Both the position numbers and the translations under genes were made by a program. The notes under the pieces were generated by a model, which did not search any database, was not told the origin of the DNA, and saw only the letters and a program-made list of their open reading frames with translations. From NCBI GenBank assembly GCA_028641055.1, contig CM054057.1:582705158-582769157 (forward strand): DNA of 64,000 nt, in the 5' to 3' direction. This document shows positions 42,694 to 53,914 of this stretch, in pieces. How positions within the stretch are numbered: the first letter of the stretch is position 1; each line of letters starts with the position of its first letter. The DNA is from Alopecurus myosuroides (taxonomy: Eukaryota > Streptophyta > Magnoliopsida > Poales > Poaceae).

Positions 42694-45395
42694 TCGAATT
42701 GAAGCAGAAAGGATCTGTGGATGAGTACTGCACCACTTTCCAGGAACTCATGTTCAAACTGTGTGGGCATAATCCATACTATGATGAGACCATGTTTGTG
42801 GGGCATTTTCTTCGAGGTCTGAAACTTGAAATTCGTGGTCCTGTAGCATCTCAATTGCCAGAAACAGTCGATAGAGCAATGTTATTGGCTCATGTACAGG
42901 AGGACTTGGCTCATCAGAGTAAGCTGTGGACTAACAAGTTCAGTACCAATACCAAGACCGATCAAGCTCGCACACTAGGGAAAACAGGACAAGGGGAACT
43001 ATGGAAGGAAAGACAACTGAAAGAGTATCGTAGAACAAATGGATTATGTTTCAGGTGTGGTGAAAAGTATGATCCTACTCACACTTGTGCCAACAAACCA
43101 AATGCAGTACTACAAGCCTTAACTGTTGAAGATCACAACCTAGAGATTTCACCTGCCGTTTTGGATATGCTCGAACTACAAGACATGGCAGAAGCACAAC
43201 AACTGTCCTTGTCTCTGAATGCATTGTCGGGAGCTGCTGGAGGCGACACAGTTCGCATTCGTGCATTGGTAAACAATCAGGTCATGTTATTGCTGGTGGA
43301 TTCTGGCAGCAGCCACAGTTTTCTGAATGAGGCTTTCGTGGATCGTCTACAGTGTGCCACTACGACAATACCAACAGTAACTGTTCGAGTAGCTAACAAC
43401 GAGCTCATGCATTGTGATAAGATGGTGGCGCAGTTTAAATGGTGGACGCACGGGGAGACATTTACCCATGATATGCGCATCTTACCCTTGGGAGCATACG
43501 ACGCCATTTTAGGCATGGACTGGCTTCGATTGCAAGGAGACATGACCTGCAATTGGGAGCAGAAAACCCTCAAATTCAGACACAATGGGAAGCCAGTAAC
43601 GCTACAGGGAGTACAGTCCAGTCCCAATCTGCCATTGATGGAGGTTCCAGCTGACCAAGTTCGCAAATGGGGAAAAGGGAATGATATTTGGGCCATGGCT
43701 GTTGTTAGTGTTGTCAGAGAGGATACATCTCAGACGATACCACCCGAAATTCAGACGGTTTTGACAGATTTTGAGGAGGTGTTTACTGAACCCAAGACGT
43801 TACCTCCACAGAGAACGTATGATCATACAATCCCTCTCAAACATGGCGCGACACCAGTGAATGCTAGACCCTACCGTTACTCTCCATTGCACAAGGACGA
43901 GATTGAGCGACAGGTGGCAGATATGCTTGCATCAGGTGTCATCGTACACTCAATGAGTCCCTTCGCTTCACCAGTACTGCTTGTACAAAAGAAAGATGGG
44001 TCGTGGCGTTTCTGCGTCGACTACAGGAGGCTCAACGAATTGACAATTCGAAATACTTTTCCCATGCCAGTGATAGATGAGTTGCTGGACGAATTAGCAG
44101 GGGCAAAATTCTTTTCCAAGCTTGATCTCCGGGCTGGTTATCACCAAATCCGTATGCATCCAGAGGACGAAGCCAAGACAGCTTTCAAAACGCATCACGG
44201 CCATTATCAGTTCCGAGTGATGCCATTTGGGCTCTCCAACGCACCAGCAACCTTTCAATGTGTTATGAACGAGGTTCTGCTTCCATGTCTCAGGAAATTT
44301 GCATTGGTTTTCGTGGACGATATCCTTGTTTACAGCAGTTCACTGACAGAGCATGTGCACCACTTGAGGATCGTGCTGAAACTGCTAAAAGGAAGTGAGT
44401 TGTTTGTCAAACTGAACAAATGCTCGTTTGCACAATTAGAGCTTGAATACCTAGGGCATATTGTGTCCAGCAATGGCGTGGCCACAGATCCTAAGAAGAC
44501 ACAAGCGATGCAAGCATGGCCAAGGCCAACCACTGTCACTGAACTGCGTGGGTTCCTCGGGCTCACGGGGTATTATCGAAAATTTGTGAGATCTTATGGA
44601 ATCATTGCAAAACCCTTAACCAATCTGCTGAAGAAAAAGGAGTTTGTTTGGAATCCAGAAGCTGAGCAAGCATTTGAACAGTTGAAACTTGCTATGACTA
44701 GTACACCGGTGTTGCAGTTACCTGATTTCAACAAACAATTCGTCATTGAGACAGACGCTTGTGACTCAGGAGTGGGAGCGGTACTGATGCAAGAAGGGAA
44801 ACCCATAGCATTTCTGAGCAAAGCTTTGGGGGTGCAACATCGCACGCTCTCCATTTATGAGAAAGAATTTCTAGCATTGATCATGGCAGTGGAAAGATGG
44901 CGCTCATACTTACTGCGTCAGGAGTTCATCATCAGGACAGATCACCAAAGCCTCACATTCTTGGATGATCAGGTGTTACACTCTGCGATGCAACGGAAGG
45001 CTATGGCACGTTTAATGGGTCTGCAATACAAAATTGTCTACAAGAAAGGATGTGACAATGTGGCAGCAGATTCCTTGTCCAGGGTAGCCCAATCACTGCA
45101 CCTGACTGCTATATCCCCAGCTACACCCATGTGGCTACAAGAAGTGATAAATTCCTATGCCACTAACTCAGAGGCTCAGCAGAAATTACTGGCCCTGGCT
45201 CTCACTAGCCCAGATGAACAAGGCTTTGAACTCTGTCAAGGACTAATTCGATACAAAGGCAGGGTGTGGATTGGTAACAATTCAGCTATACAAACCAAAC
45301 TCATCACAGTTTTCCACTCCAGTGCGTTGGGGGGACATTCTGGAATCTTACCAACTTATCTCAGGTTAAAGAAACTTTTTTCCTGGACTGGATGA
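42660..45395 (+). CDS. pol: gag C-terminus, protease, reverse transcriptase, RNase H
   Basis: The 911-codon open frame begins inside gag (FGVDDHRQF). It contains the zinc knuckle CFRCGEKYDPTHTC (about residue 124), the aspartic protease site LLVDSGSSHSF (about 211), the RT with FCVDYRRLNELTI and catalytic FVDDILVYS (about 552), and RNase H with IETDACDSGVGAVL (about 695) and RTDHQSL. The integrase zinc-binding region starts (GGHSGILPTYLRLKKLF) just before the stop at 45393-45395. All catalytic residues that I can check are intact. The frame ends at GGATGAAG, where one base has probably been lost relative to the usual W-P-G-M-K reading, so the integrase follows in another frame. Confidence 0.93.
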   Translation: MDDHRQFMSALIELKQKGSVDEYCTTFQELMFKLCGHNPYYDETMFVGHFLRGLKLEIRGPVASQLPETVDRAMLLAHVQEDLAHQSKLWTNKFSTNTKTDQARTLGKTGQGELWKERQLKEYRRTNGLCFRCGEKYDPTHTCANKPNAVLQALTVEDHNLEISPAVLDMLELQDMAEAQQLSLSLNALSGAAGGDTVRIRALVNNQVMLLLVDSGSSHSFLNEAFVDRLQCATTTIPTVTVRVANNELMHCDKMVAQFKWWTHGETFTHDMRILPLGAYDAILGMDWLRLQGDMTCNWEQKTLKFRHNGKPVTLQGVQSSPNLPLMEVPADQVRKWGKGNDIWAMAVVSVVREDTSQTIPPEIQTVLTDFEEVFTEPKTLPPQRTYDHTIPLKHGATPVNARPYRYSPLHKDEIERQVADMLASGVIVHSMSPFASPVLLVQKKDGSWRFCVDYRRLNELTIRNTFPMPVIDELLDELAGAKFFSKLDLRAGYHQIRMHPEDEAKTAFKTHHGHYQFRVMPFGLSNAPATFQCVMNEVLLPCLRKFALVFVDDILVYSSSLTEHVHHLRIVLKLLKGSELFVKLNKCSFAQLELEYLGHIVSSNGVATDPKKTQAMQAWPRPTTVTELRGFLGLTGYYRKFVRSYGIIAKPLTNLLKKKEFVWNPEAEQAFEQLKLAMTSTPVLQLPDFNKQFVIETDACDSGVGAVLMQEGKPIAFLSKALGVQHRTLSIYEKEFLALIMAVERWRSYLLRQEFIIRTDHQSLTFLDDQVLHSAMQRKAMARLMGLQYKIVYKKGCDNVAADSLSRVAQSLHLTAISPATPMWLQEVINSYATNSEAQQKLLALALTSPDEQGFELCQGLIRYKGRVWIGNNSAIQTKLITVFHSSALGGHSGILPTYLRLKKLFSWTG

Positions 45396-46618
45396 AGACG
45401 GCAGTGGAGAACTTTGTCAAGCAGTGCACGATATGCCAACAAGCTAAGCATGAACTGACACATCATGCTGGCTTATTACAGCCCCTTCCAACTCCACAAG
45501 GCACATGGCAAGATTTATCCATGGATTTCATCGAAGGCCTGCCCATGTCCCACGGTGCAAATGTGATTATGGTAATTGTCGATCGACTTTCCAAATATGC
45601 ACATTTCATACCCCTCAAACATCCATTCTCAGCTGCCACTGTTGCCCAAGCTTTGCTGGATTCGGTGGTAAAGCTCCACACGGTTCCAGTCTCCATTGTT
45701 TCAGATCGAGATAAAATCTTCACCAGCCAATTATGGAAGGAATTGTTCAAAGCATTGGGGACAAAATTACAATTCTCCACAGCATACCATCCTCAAACAG
45801 ACGGCCAGACCGAAAGGGTAAATCAGTGTCTCGAGATGTTTCTCAGATGTGCAGTCCATGATGATCCCAAGCAATGGAAAAAATGGCTTCCTCTGGCCGA
45901 AATGTGGTACAACTCCACTCATCATTCATCAATTGGATGCTCCCCATTTCAGGCAGTGTATGGCACAGAACCTAATGTGGTGGCAATTCCCAAGCTCGAT
46001 TCTGTGACAACACCTGACGCAGTGGCCATGTTACAAGAACGACAGCAGCAACTCACAAAGATTAAGGAACATTTGACTACAGCGAAGAACCGCATGAAGT
46101 TACAAGCTGATCGGAATAGAGTCGAGAGAGTGTTCCAAGTGGGCGATCAGGTATTACTCAAACTGCAGCCATACGCCCAGACATCGATCGTCAACAGGCC
46201 CTGTCCCAAACTGGCACTGAAGTTCTTTGGACCCTTCCAAGTGGTGGAAAAAATTGGAGCTGTCGCTTATAAACTAGATCTTCCAGCTCACAGTGCCATT
46301 CATCCGGTTTTTCACGTCTCTCAACTGAAAGGTTACACACGTGATTTCACTCCGGTTTATTCAGACTTGCCTGCTACTCCACCGCTGGATACCATGAACA
46401 CGGAGCCTGAAGAAATTCTAGACCGGCGCCTCGTCAAGAAGGGAAATGCTGCGATTCCACAGGTCTTGATCAAATGGAGGAACATACCATCATCATCAGC
46501 AACCTGGGAAGACCTCCACGTTCTCAAGGCTCGCTACCCGGAGGCTCTTGCTTGGGGACAAGCAAGCATTCCAGGAGGGGAAGATGTCACGACACTGCTG
46601 GTGCAGGACAAGGAATGA
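45392..46618 (+). CDS. Integrase with C-terminal chromodomain-like region
   Basis: It overlaps the preceding frame by the four bases ATGA. The rest of the HHCC zinc site (CTICQQAKH), the catalytic core (first Asp in LSMDFIEGLP, second in VSDRDKIFTS, Glu in QTDGQTERVNQCLEM), the GPY-like region (KFFGPFQVVEKIGAVAYKLDLP) and a chromodomain-like end (ILDRRLVKKG, VLIKWRNIPSSSATWEDL) are all present. Chromodomains direct integration to heterochromatin in chromoviruses. The last eleven codons and stop lie inside the 3' LTR. Confidence 0.93.
   Translation: MKTAVENFVKQCTICQQAKHELTHHAGLLQPLPTPQGTWQDLSMDFIEGLPMSHGANVIMVIVDRLSKYAHFIPLKHPFSAATVAQALLDSVVKLHTVPVSIVSDRDKIFTSQLWKELFKALGTKLQFSTAYHPQTDGQTERVNQCLEMFLRCAVHDDPKQWKKWLPLAEMWYNSTHHSSIGCSPFQAVYGTEPNVVAIPKLDSVTTPDAVAMLQERQQQLTKIKEHLTTAKNRMKLQADRNRVERVFQVGDQVLLKLQPYAQTSIVNRPCPKLALKFFGPFQVVEKIGAVAYKLDLPAHSAIHPVFHVSQLKGYTRDFTPVYSDLPATPPLDTMNTEPEEILDRRLVKKGNAAIPQVLIKWRNIPSSSATWEDLHVLKARYPEALAWGQASIPGGEDVTTLLVQDKE
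46573..46584 (+). promoter_or_regulatory. Polypurine tract
   Basis: AGGAGGGGAAGA directly precedes the 3' LTR, the usual plus-strand primer. It lies within the integrase coding region. Confidence 0.85.
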
Positions 46619-46881
46619 CGTCAAACCGTGTGTGTGCGTAGCTGGCTGTACCTAGGTGTGGGACCAAGGAAGGTTCGCTGTAAGGGGGTCGATATAAACC
46701 CCATCGTGTGAGAGACCCAGGCATGAATGAAGTGAAACAGATTATTCCTTCTCCCTGTATCTCTCCTCCCTTCCTTGCTCTGTCGTCTAGATCTCACCCT
46801 CCTCTGTTCTTCTTCCCCAAGAAAACTAGAAACGAGAGGAGCGCTCACGCCTTCGTGCAACGTTGGCCAAGGGTAGTTACA
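46585..46881 (+). repeat. 3' LTR (297 bp)
   Basis: It is identical to the 5' LTR except for two substitutions (ACACTGC versus ACACCGC; CAAGAAAAC versus CAAGCAAAC). Confidence 0.97.
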
Positions 46882-47131
46882 CGGTGGAGACCTGGTGGCC
46901 GGCGTGCACCTCGGGGTCTAGCGCCGCCATGGCTCTCGAGGGGAATCGAGGGATCTGGATGGGTCCGATCCCGCCGACACAGAAGCGAGCGAGAACGAGG
47001 CCGCAACCTCGCCGCGCAGGATCGGCATGCCACAGAAGCTAAAGGGTGCTCCTAGACTGCAGGTCGATTTCCTGATTAGTGCAGGGGTGAGGTATAAAAT
47101 GACCACTATGTAGATACGATTGTTCAGGATG
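46882..47131. other. GC-rich host sequence continuing from 41421
   Basis: After the duplication, GC-rich sequence continues to about 47060, then turns AT-rich. No gene is recognised. Confidence 0.35.
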
Positions 47132-47406
47132 AGACTAGTCACAATGAGGAGTATCATATACTAGTATCATGCATATGATACTAGTCTATGTTATCACTTC
47201 CACAATGCATAGTAACATATTTGTGGTATCATATACTAGTACATTTATTAGCTTATAGACTCATCTTGTCTTGGAAAGCGTTATGTTACGGTATCTACCT
47301 ATGATACCACTAACACCTCTCTCCTCATTAAATGAGTGCCACATCATTTTTTTTGCCTATGTGGCACTTATGATACCACCTATGTTACTCCCATTGTGGC
47401 TAGTCT
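47132..47406. mobile_element. MITE-like element with AGACTAG(T/C)CACAATG inverted ends, 275 bp
   Basis: AGACTAGTCACAATG at the left and CATTGTGGCTAGTCT at the right form 15-bp inverted ends with one mismatch, followed inside by GAGTATCATA and TATGTTACTC. The interior is AT-rich and non-coding. No clear target duplication was seen, so the superfamily is open. Confidence 0.7.
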
Positions 47407-47429
47407 GAGAAGAGATATATCATACAAGT

Positions 47430-48627
47430 TTTTTAAAAAAAAGGGAAATGTATATTAATATCACGGAGATACAAATAACACCCGACCTCTGCAACAACGC
47501 AATAACCATAGCCATTACGGATACACACAGCAGAAAGACAATAAAAACAAGAACCAAAAAGAAAAGTCCCGCTACAGAGTTACAGTCCTTGGATTTTCAC
47601 CCTGAAGGCTAGACCTTGGATTTTCACCCTGAAAATTAAGATTTTGGACTTCACGCATATTGTCGCCCCCTCTTACATACCGCTGCCACGAATCTTGTAA
47701 CTCCAAGCCAGTTCCCCATCTATGCAAAAACTCTGAACACCATTGCTACTCCTCCAATCTCACCTTCGATGACCGTGCATTGCGACCGAATTTCACCGAT
47801 CCAGCAATCTCCAGGCATCGCCCATCAGAGTTCGTCGGCGGAGCCTTCCGTGTCGACACCCCGGCTTGATCAAAGAGAATCTACATCAGGAAGATCTTCG
47901 TCTTCGCGCGGTGGGGAACCCTAGGACCACCTCCTTTATTCTGATGTCTCGCAGCCCCGACGCTGCGAAACGACTCCTAGCAGGGACGGTTGCGGGAGGG
48001 GAAAGATATCCTCGATTCCGCATCCGCGCCACCGGGAGCCCTGCCGCCGACGGTCCCTAGCACCACCGCCTCATGCCGCCAATGACAGAGGAGGCTGCGC
48101 AGCCCGGGAGCCAAGCCGACGGCACCGCCGCCGCCAAAACGCTAATCCGTCGGTGCAGTCCGCCGTCGAGCTCAAGTGACGAAACCCGCCGCCTAACAGC
48201 AGGTCGTGCCGCCACCGGAGTCTAGCACGCGTACACCCCGCCGCCAACCGCCACCGGCCCCGCGCCCACCATCCTGCGGCACCGCCCCTCTCTAGTGTTG
48301 AGGGGGCGCCTCCGGAGCCGCTCGAGGGGTGCTGCAGACTTGCGAGACGAAGAGGCGAGAGGGAGACCGGTCGTCGAGGTCGCCGCGCCGGCCGCACCAT
48401 GGCCGAGCCACCCACAGATCCCGACAGAGGCGCCACCCGGAGCAGAACCACACGCGCGCGAGAGCCCTGCCGCCGCCGTCCGCTGCTCGGGCTTCGCCCG
48501 GCAGTTTCCTCCGGCGGCGGTGCGGGCGGGGAAGCCGGAGATGGGAGGCTGGCGGCGCGGGCTAGGGTTCCCCCGTGTCGCCTGGGAGGGGCGACGCGGG
48601 GGTCATCTCTTTCTCGTTCTGTAGTTC
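47430..48627 (-). repeat. Dispersed-repeat segment (minus orientation), 5' GC-rich, 3' A-tailed
   Basis: The end at 47430-47445 (A-run on the minus strand) and TATATTAATATCACGGAGATAC resemble 22290-22340. Toward 48600 the minus strand reads CCCTAGCCCGCGCC after GGCGACACGGGGGAA, a GC-rich leader seen in many grass repeats and 5'-UTRs. Open frames are GC artefacts without domains. It may be an internally deleted retroposon. The 12-kb CACTA inserted at its 5' side. Confidence 0.4.
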
Positions 48628-48649
48628 CACCGGTAGAAAATAGGCCTTC

Positions 48650-48840
48650 AGTCCCGGTTCGCAAAGGCCATTAGTCCCGGCCGCGCAACCGGGACTAGAT
48701 ATGCGCGACTAAAGACCCCCCTATAGTCGCGCCATTACGGACCGGGACTAAAGCCCCATCCACGTGGGCGCCAGGAGTCCGTCGGGGCGGAGGACCTTTA
48801 GTCCCGGTTGTCGTGGCTAACCGGGACTGAAGGTCTCGTC
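48650..48840. repeat. Left subterminal palindromes of the 12-kb CACTA
   Basis: GTCCCGG/CCGGGAC motifs occur in both orientations, matching the cluster at 3915-4106 in the other copy. Equivalent repeats at the other end lie at 60415-60570 and are more decayed. Confidence 0.85.
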
Positions 48841-49125
48841 CGCAGGTTTAGGGTTTTAGCCCCCCTAAATCTGGTTTCTTTTTAATTTGTTTTGTTTTAT
48901 TTCTTTTATATCTTATTTTGTGTTTTATTTTAATTTTGATGAAGTTTCAGTACACATATATATATATTTTACGCTACTATATACATGCATATATGAAATT
49001 TCAAACAAGAAGAATTCAATAGGAATATATAATATATATTCAATCTCGGGTGACCATATACAACTTCGAACAAGTTTCCATATACACAATTAAGATGGAT
49101 GACCATACACAACTTCGAACAAGTT

Positions 49126-52100
49126 TCAATCTCGGAGATGCATATAAGCATCATCGTCGGTGGACGCATAGTGTTCTCCTTGAGGATCGACGACATGCCT
49201 AAGGAAAAATCCTGCTATTTCCTCTTGAATTGGTCGGAAGCGAGCTTCTGGACTAAGCGTCCTCCGCAAGTTATTGAGACTCTTCCTCGTGCTCTCCGAC
49301 TTCTTACTCTCAGAGATTTCTTTCCGTATGTTCTCACAAACATAGTATCCACATAGATTGGTCCCCGGTGGCTGCTTATCCACACGAAGCATATTTTTAA
49401 ATTCTAGCTGATGTTTGAATCCACCGACATTTTCTTTTGAGAACCGTCTCCAAACTCTATAGTGCAAAGAAAATTAAATGAATAAGGGAGTTATTAGCTA
49501 CTGCATATTAAGAAATGAACAAAAGAGACCGATCGATATAGAGCGCAAATGATTGAAAATAATTACCTTTGCAGCATTTTTCTCATGTCGATCCAATGCT
49601 TTGGATCTGAATTCATAGAGTCCATGATAAAAACTGTGGAGGTGTGAAGTTCAATTTTTAGCAGCATCAAGTGGAACCTGCGGACACGTTACATGCACAG
49701 TCATGCATAACTTATTGATTAGACATACCATGCATGGAGTAAACAAAAGAGAATGGACACAAGAGAGAAACACTCACCCAAAATGGTAAGGAAATAGAAT
49801 ATGACTTTTGAGTTCATGCTTTTTAAGAAAATTGTACAAGTCTTTCTCCACGTCTAGGGGGTGACGTTCTAACATAGTTCCATTAATGATTTGTGGGTCA
49901 ATGAACCCAACATCATGGATAAATCTTATTTTGCATTCCCAAATTTTCAATCTGCATAATAGCGTACGCAACAATATAGTTAGGACAATATATATATACA
50001 TATATATATATATTTAGTGTAGGCAATGAAGAACGAGATGAGGTAGAAATAAATCACTTACAGAACGTAGAAACTCGGGATAGATTTGTCGAGCTCGCGC
50101 AGATTGAACAGCTGGAACAATTCACTCATCTCAACTGCTACAGAGTACTTTTTGGTGTGATGCTCCTCTGTAATATCCACATAAACAAATTCTTTGTCGG
50201 ACCATGATATGAAATGTTTGTACCAACGTAGCAGACTTTGCATTACTGGTGGTAGACTTTTTTCCTGCGTAGGCTCGACGAGAGGCCCTTTCTTCACATA
50301 TTGTAATGCTACCTCACCCATTGGCGCATCGTCCAGACCTAACGAGTCACGAAGAGACAAACCCATGTCGGACGCATTTTTCATGGCACTCTCTACAGTC
50401 AATCCAACTGCTGCCAAAGCTGTTATGACCTCGGGGTCCTGTTCCGGACCGGCTTTCACTATGAGCGGGGGGATCGATTGTTTACTCTGCATCCCGAGCT
50501 GGTCAACTTGTTTCCAGCTTTTTTTCCTTTTTTCTTTCTCCTCCGTCAATGCTTGTGCTTGCCTACGAAGTTCATTTTCATAGTCTTTAGGAAAATTCTT
50601 CTCGGCTTGGGACGGTGTCGACAAAAAACCCGTAGCCCACTTCTGTACCGACGGAGGGTATACTTCCTTGGGCTTAGGCTCCCTTAGCGCCTTCCGATCG
50701 GCCGACCATTTCTCATAGTCAGCCTTCGCGGCCAATTTGGTTTCAGCATCACTAAGTTCCCAAGGCCTTGGGGGGATAGGCTTCAGTGATGGCTCCGGTA
50801 CCCGTGTGGTCTTAGGTACATAAGGCTCCGTGTTAATAGTCAGCTTCTGTTTCTTCGCCGGAGGAGCAATGGGGGGTGACGGCAGCTTATCCGCCGGAGG
50901 AGGAATCGAGGCGACGGTTGCTTATCTGTTGGAAGAGGAATGGGGGGTGACAGCTGCTTATCCGCCGGAGGAGAATTGGGGGGCGGTGGCAGCTTATCCG
51001 TCGGAGGAGGATTGGGGGACGAGGACAGCTTATCCGCCGGAGGAGGATTGGGGGGCGGCGTCGAATGGCGTGAAGGAGGCGTAGGTGAACCACCACCACC
51101 ACCACCACCACCACCTGCACCATCGGAGGAGGGTGGACTTGCTGGCCTTGGCGTCTCGCCTGGAAACACTATGTACTTCTTTTTCCATAGAATGAACTGG
51201 CGCTTGACATCTCCAAGTCTTCTCTCCCCTTCGGGTGTAGCTATGTCAATCTCCAGGTCCTTAAACACTTGGAGTATGTCTTCCACCGTGACACGAGCAT
51301 AGCCATATGGAATGGGGTTGTTGTGGTGGAGTGCTCCAGGTGTATAGGGTAAAGCACTGCCGTTAGCTACCTTCGTGGAAATTTTCCCCACGGGATAATG
51401 CAGATCACATTCTTTCATCTCTTTTACATCATCCACGGGGTAGTGAGGCTCCGGTGCACGACTCTCGATCATCGGTGCATTAGCACCTGCAGGCGGGGCC
51501 TCGGTGGAAGCCGCGCTGCTTCTCCGCTGATGCTGGCTTCCGAGATCCGCTTCATGATGTTCATGAGGCCCTGCAGCCCTCGATCTTTCTTTCTCAAGTA
51601 TTCCATGCACGGTCTGCTTCAACTCACTAACTTCCGATGCAAGCTTCGCCAGAAGATCTGCATCCCGGTCCGTCTTTCTCTTACGACTTCTGTAATAGTA
51701 CGAGTCATTTTCCTGGGAAAACCCTACTTTCCGTGGCATTCTGCCTTTGCCTCGTATATGTCCTCCGTGTTCAGGATTCCCGAGGGCATGGGTCAGTGCG
51801 TCTCTCTCTCTGTTGAACGTGAGCAAGCCCTGTTGAGCTTTGGCCATTGCGTCAATAAGGTGTTGGGTGGGAGCAATCGTTTTCTGCCGATGAACACACG
51901 CCCCTGTCTCCGGGTCTAGCGATCCCCCATGCCCGTACCACCACATTTTGGCTCTTTCGTCCCATCCCTCTGTACCTAGAGGGATTCCTCTTGCCCTCAG
52001 GCCGTCCTCCATCTTCTGCCACTTAGGCGCCGAAACGCGGTATCCTCCTGGCCCCATAACATGATGGTACTGTTTCTTATCCGCATTAACCTTATTTTTT

Positions 52101-52971
52101 TCGATATTTCCTTGAAATGCTCCGATTTCTTCTGCGACACAAATTCTGGCCAATCAGCTCTCAGTTTCTCATGTTGTCCAGTGAAAATCGGAGTCTTGCC
52201 CTTGCTGACATATTCACGGAACAGTTTTTTCTTGAAGTTCCGGAATGCTTCGGCCATCTTCTGAAGAGCGAACTCTTTGACTATCCTCCTCCTCTGACGT
52301 CCACCCGAAACCTCGTTATCGAATTCATCTTTTTTGTTGTATTCCGGAGGTAGAATGAAATGTACCATAAGCTTTCTCCACAGATCCTTTTTCGTTCTCT
52401 TGTCGACATAACTGAAACCAAGACGTGCTTTCTTTGGCTCCTTCCATTCCTGGACGATGATCGGGACGTTGTCTCTAACAATGACTCCGCATTGGTTGAT
52501 AAACTTTGTGGTGTGCTGTAGGGGCTTGCCGGTTTCACCGACTGATTCGATGGTATATGTTTCTCCTTCTTTCATCGACCTGGATTTGCCACGCTTTGTC
52601 GTACTCGATCCGGCCGAGGGCTAAAATAAGGAAGAGAGTCGCGCGCGTTAATGCATATGTATTCACATGTCAGTAAGTTTGTATCACGAGATGCTCAATG
52701 TATATATATATACCTTGCCGGAGGTGGTTGCTCTTTGCAATTGGACATCGTCGTTTGTCGACGGTTCACCTTCGTCGACAATGTCCGTTCCTTCACCCTC
52801 TTGATCATTGACAATGTCCGTTTCTCCACCTTCTTGATCATCAAGGTTCAGATAAGAAGAGACTACATCATCTTCTGGGCCCGGCACATAAGGGATCTCG
52901 TTGGCTATGATGTCGAATATATAACCTTCAGCCTCCTGATCCGTAAGCGGCAAGGCTCTATTGTCCGCCAT
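49126..52971 (-). pseudogene. TNP1-like CACTA protein with Ulp1-like protease domain, copy 2
   Basis: Exons on the minus strand: first coding exon 52971-52713 (MADNRALPLTDQEAEGYIFD, acidic); the large exon from about 52620 to 50062; then 49951-49778, 49677-49567 and 49456-49126, each with clear GT/AG borders. The large exon holds the Transposase_24-type region (DWPEFVSQKKSEHFKEISKK, then YHHVMGPGGY), a proline-rich tract and the long helical C-terminal part. The protease keeps His (FHLMLLKI), Asp (FIMDSMN) and Cys (LCGYYVCENIR). A frame break occurs at an A7 run (52093-52099 on the plus strand as T7), exactly as in copy 1, and another near 50890. Apart from these the protein would be about 1,050 residues. 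In the En/Spm model this gene supplies the DNA-binding regulator; the role of the protease domain is unknown. Confidence 0.85.
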
Positions 52972-52984
52972 ATGTCACTCCTGC

Positions 52985-53910
52985 AGACATGCATGTAGAA
53001 AAATTAATTAAGTATATAGGAGACTTAGCAAATATTGTTGTAGAAGGAGGAAAAACAGATTGTTAGGGTTTTGGGTGGAAGAACGATGACCACCGGAGGG
53101 GGAAAACCATACTTTAGAGGTGTGTCCAAGATTAGTTGCTCAAATGACTTGGAGAACCCCATAGCTAGGTTGTATTTGCTTTCCTGGTCATTTTGGTAAA
53201 TTACACTTAATATTCTAAATTTATTGAATTAAAACTTATTTTCATTATTTTAATAAATTTAATTCAAATTCAAATATGGTCTCATTTTGAACTTTTTGTC
53301 GAACATGATTGAAAATGATATAAACAAATAGCTTACATTTTTGCGAACATTTTGCATATTTTTTCATAATTTTTGGAATTATAAATTAAAAGTTATTTAA
53401 TTTAGAAGATTTAATTATTTTCTGTAATTCCATATACAGTGGGCCCCAGGTGTCACGATGACGTCATTTAAAAAAAAACTCGCCAACACGTGGCCAGGTG
53501 ACGTCATGATGACGTCACCCCGGCGTCACACGGTGGCCGACGGTGTGGCAGTTTCTGCTCTCGGGGTCTCCGGCGATTCCGGACACAGGGAAGGGTCTCC
53601 GGCGATTCCGGCCACGGTTTGAGGGCGGCGCGAGGGCAGCGTTGGTTCGTGGTCGCCGTTCGAGACCGGGAGGGCGGCGTTGGTTCGAGGGCGGCGCGCG
53701 AGGCCCGCGGGAAACCTACCGGAGACGGCGACGGGGCGGGGCCAGAGCAGGGTGGAGGCGGTGGAGAGAAGGGCGCGGGCGACGGCGCGGTACTCTCGCA
53801 GACTCTGCGCGGGCGACGACGACGGAGAGGAGAAGATCAGACGAGCAGGGCGCCGGCGTCGGGAAGACGATGGTTTGGGACTTAGAAATTTTTGGGGGCA
53901 GGAATATATA
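52985..53910 (-). promoter_or_regulatory. Promoter, GC-rich 5'-UTR and 5'-UTR intron of the TNP1-like gene
   Basis: On the minus strand a TATATATTCC box at about 53910-53901 is followed by a GC-rich, gene-less leader to about 53720 with a donor GTAGGTTTCC. An acceptor CTGCAG stands at about 52984, 13 bases before the start codon. The AT-rich 53150-53450 part would be intron. Transcript data are needed to confirm this. Confidence 0.5.
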
Positions 53911-53914
53911 GGGC

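Larger units (their letters stand above)
41422..46881 (+). mobile_element. Full-length Ty3/gypsy LTR retrotransposon (chromovirus), 5,460 bp, duplication CGGTG
   Basis: Two 297-bp LTRs with TG...CA ends differ at only two positions and are flanked by CGGTG (41417-41421 and 46882-46886). A primer site for initiator Met-tRNA, gag, protease, RT, RNase H, integrase and a chromodomain-like tail follow in gypsy order. Size, LTR length and the tail suggest the Reina-type chromovirus group. Two frame breaks (near 42655 and at 45392) prevent a continuous polyprotein. Confidence 0.98.

Noticed and set aside
47107..47430. Stowaway or Mutator identity for the AGACTAG-ended MITE
   Set aside because: No TA or 9-bp duplication is visible at the borders I can define, so the superfamily was left open.
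48071..48664. 197-codon GC-rich open frame as a host gene
   Set aside because: No domain, several alternative frames of similar length on both strands, and position in a probable dispersed repeat with high GC.
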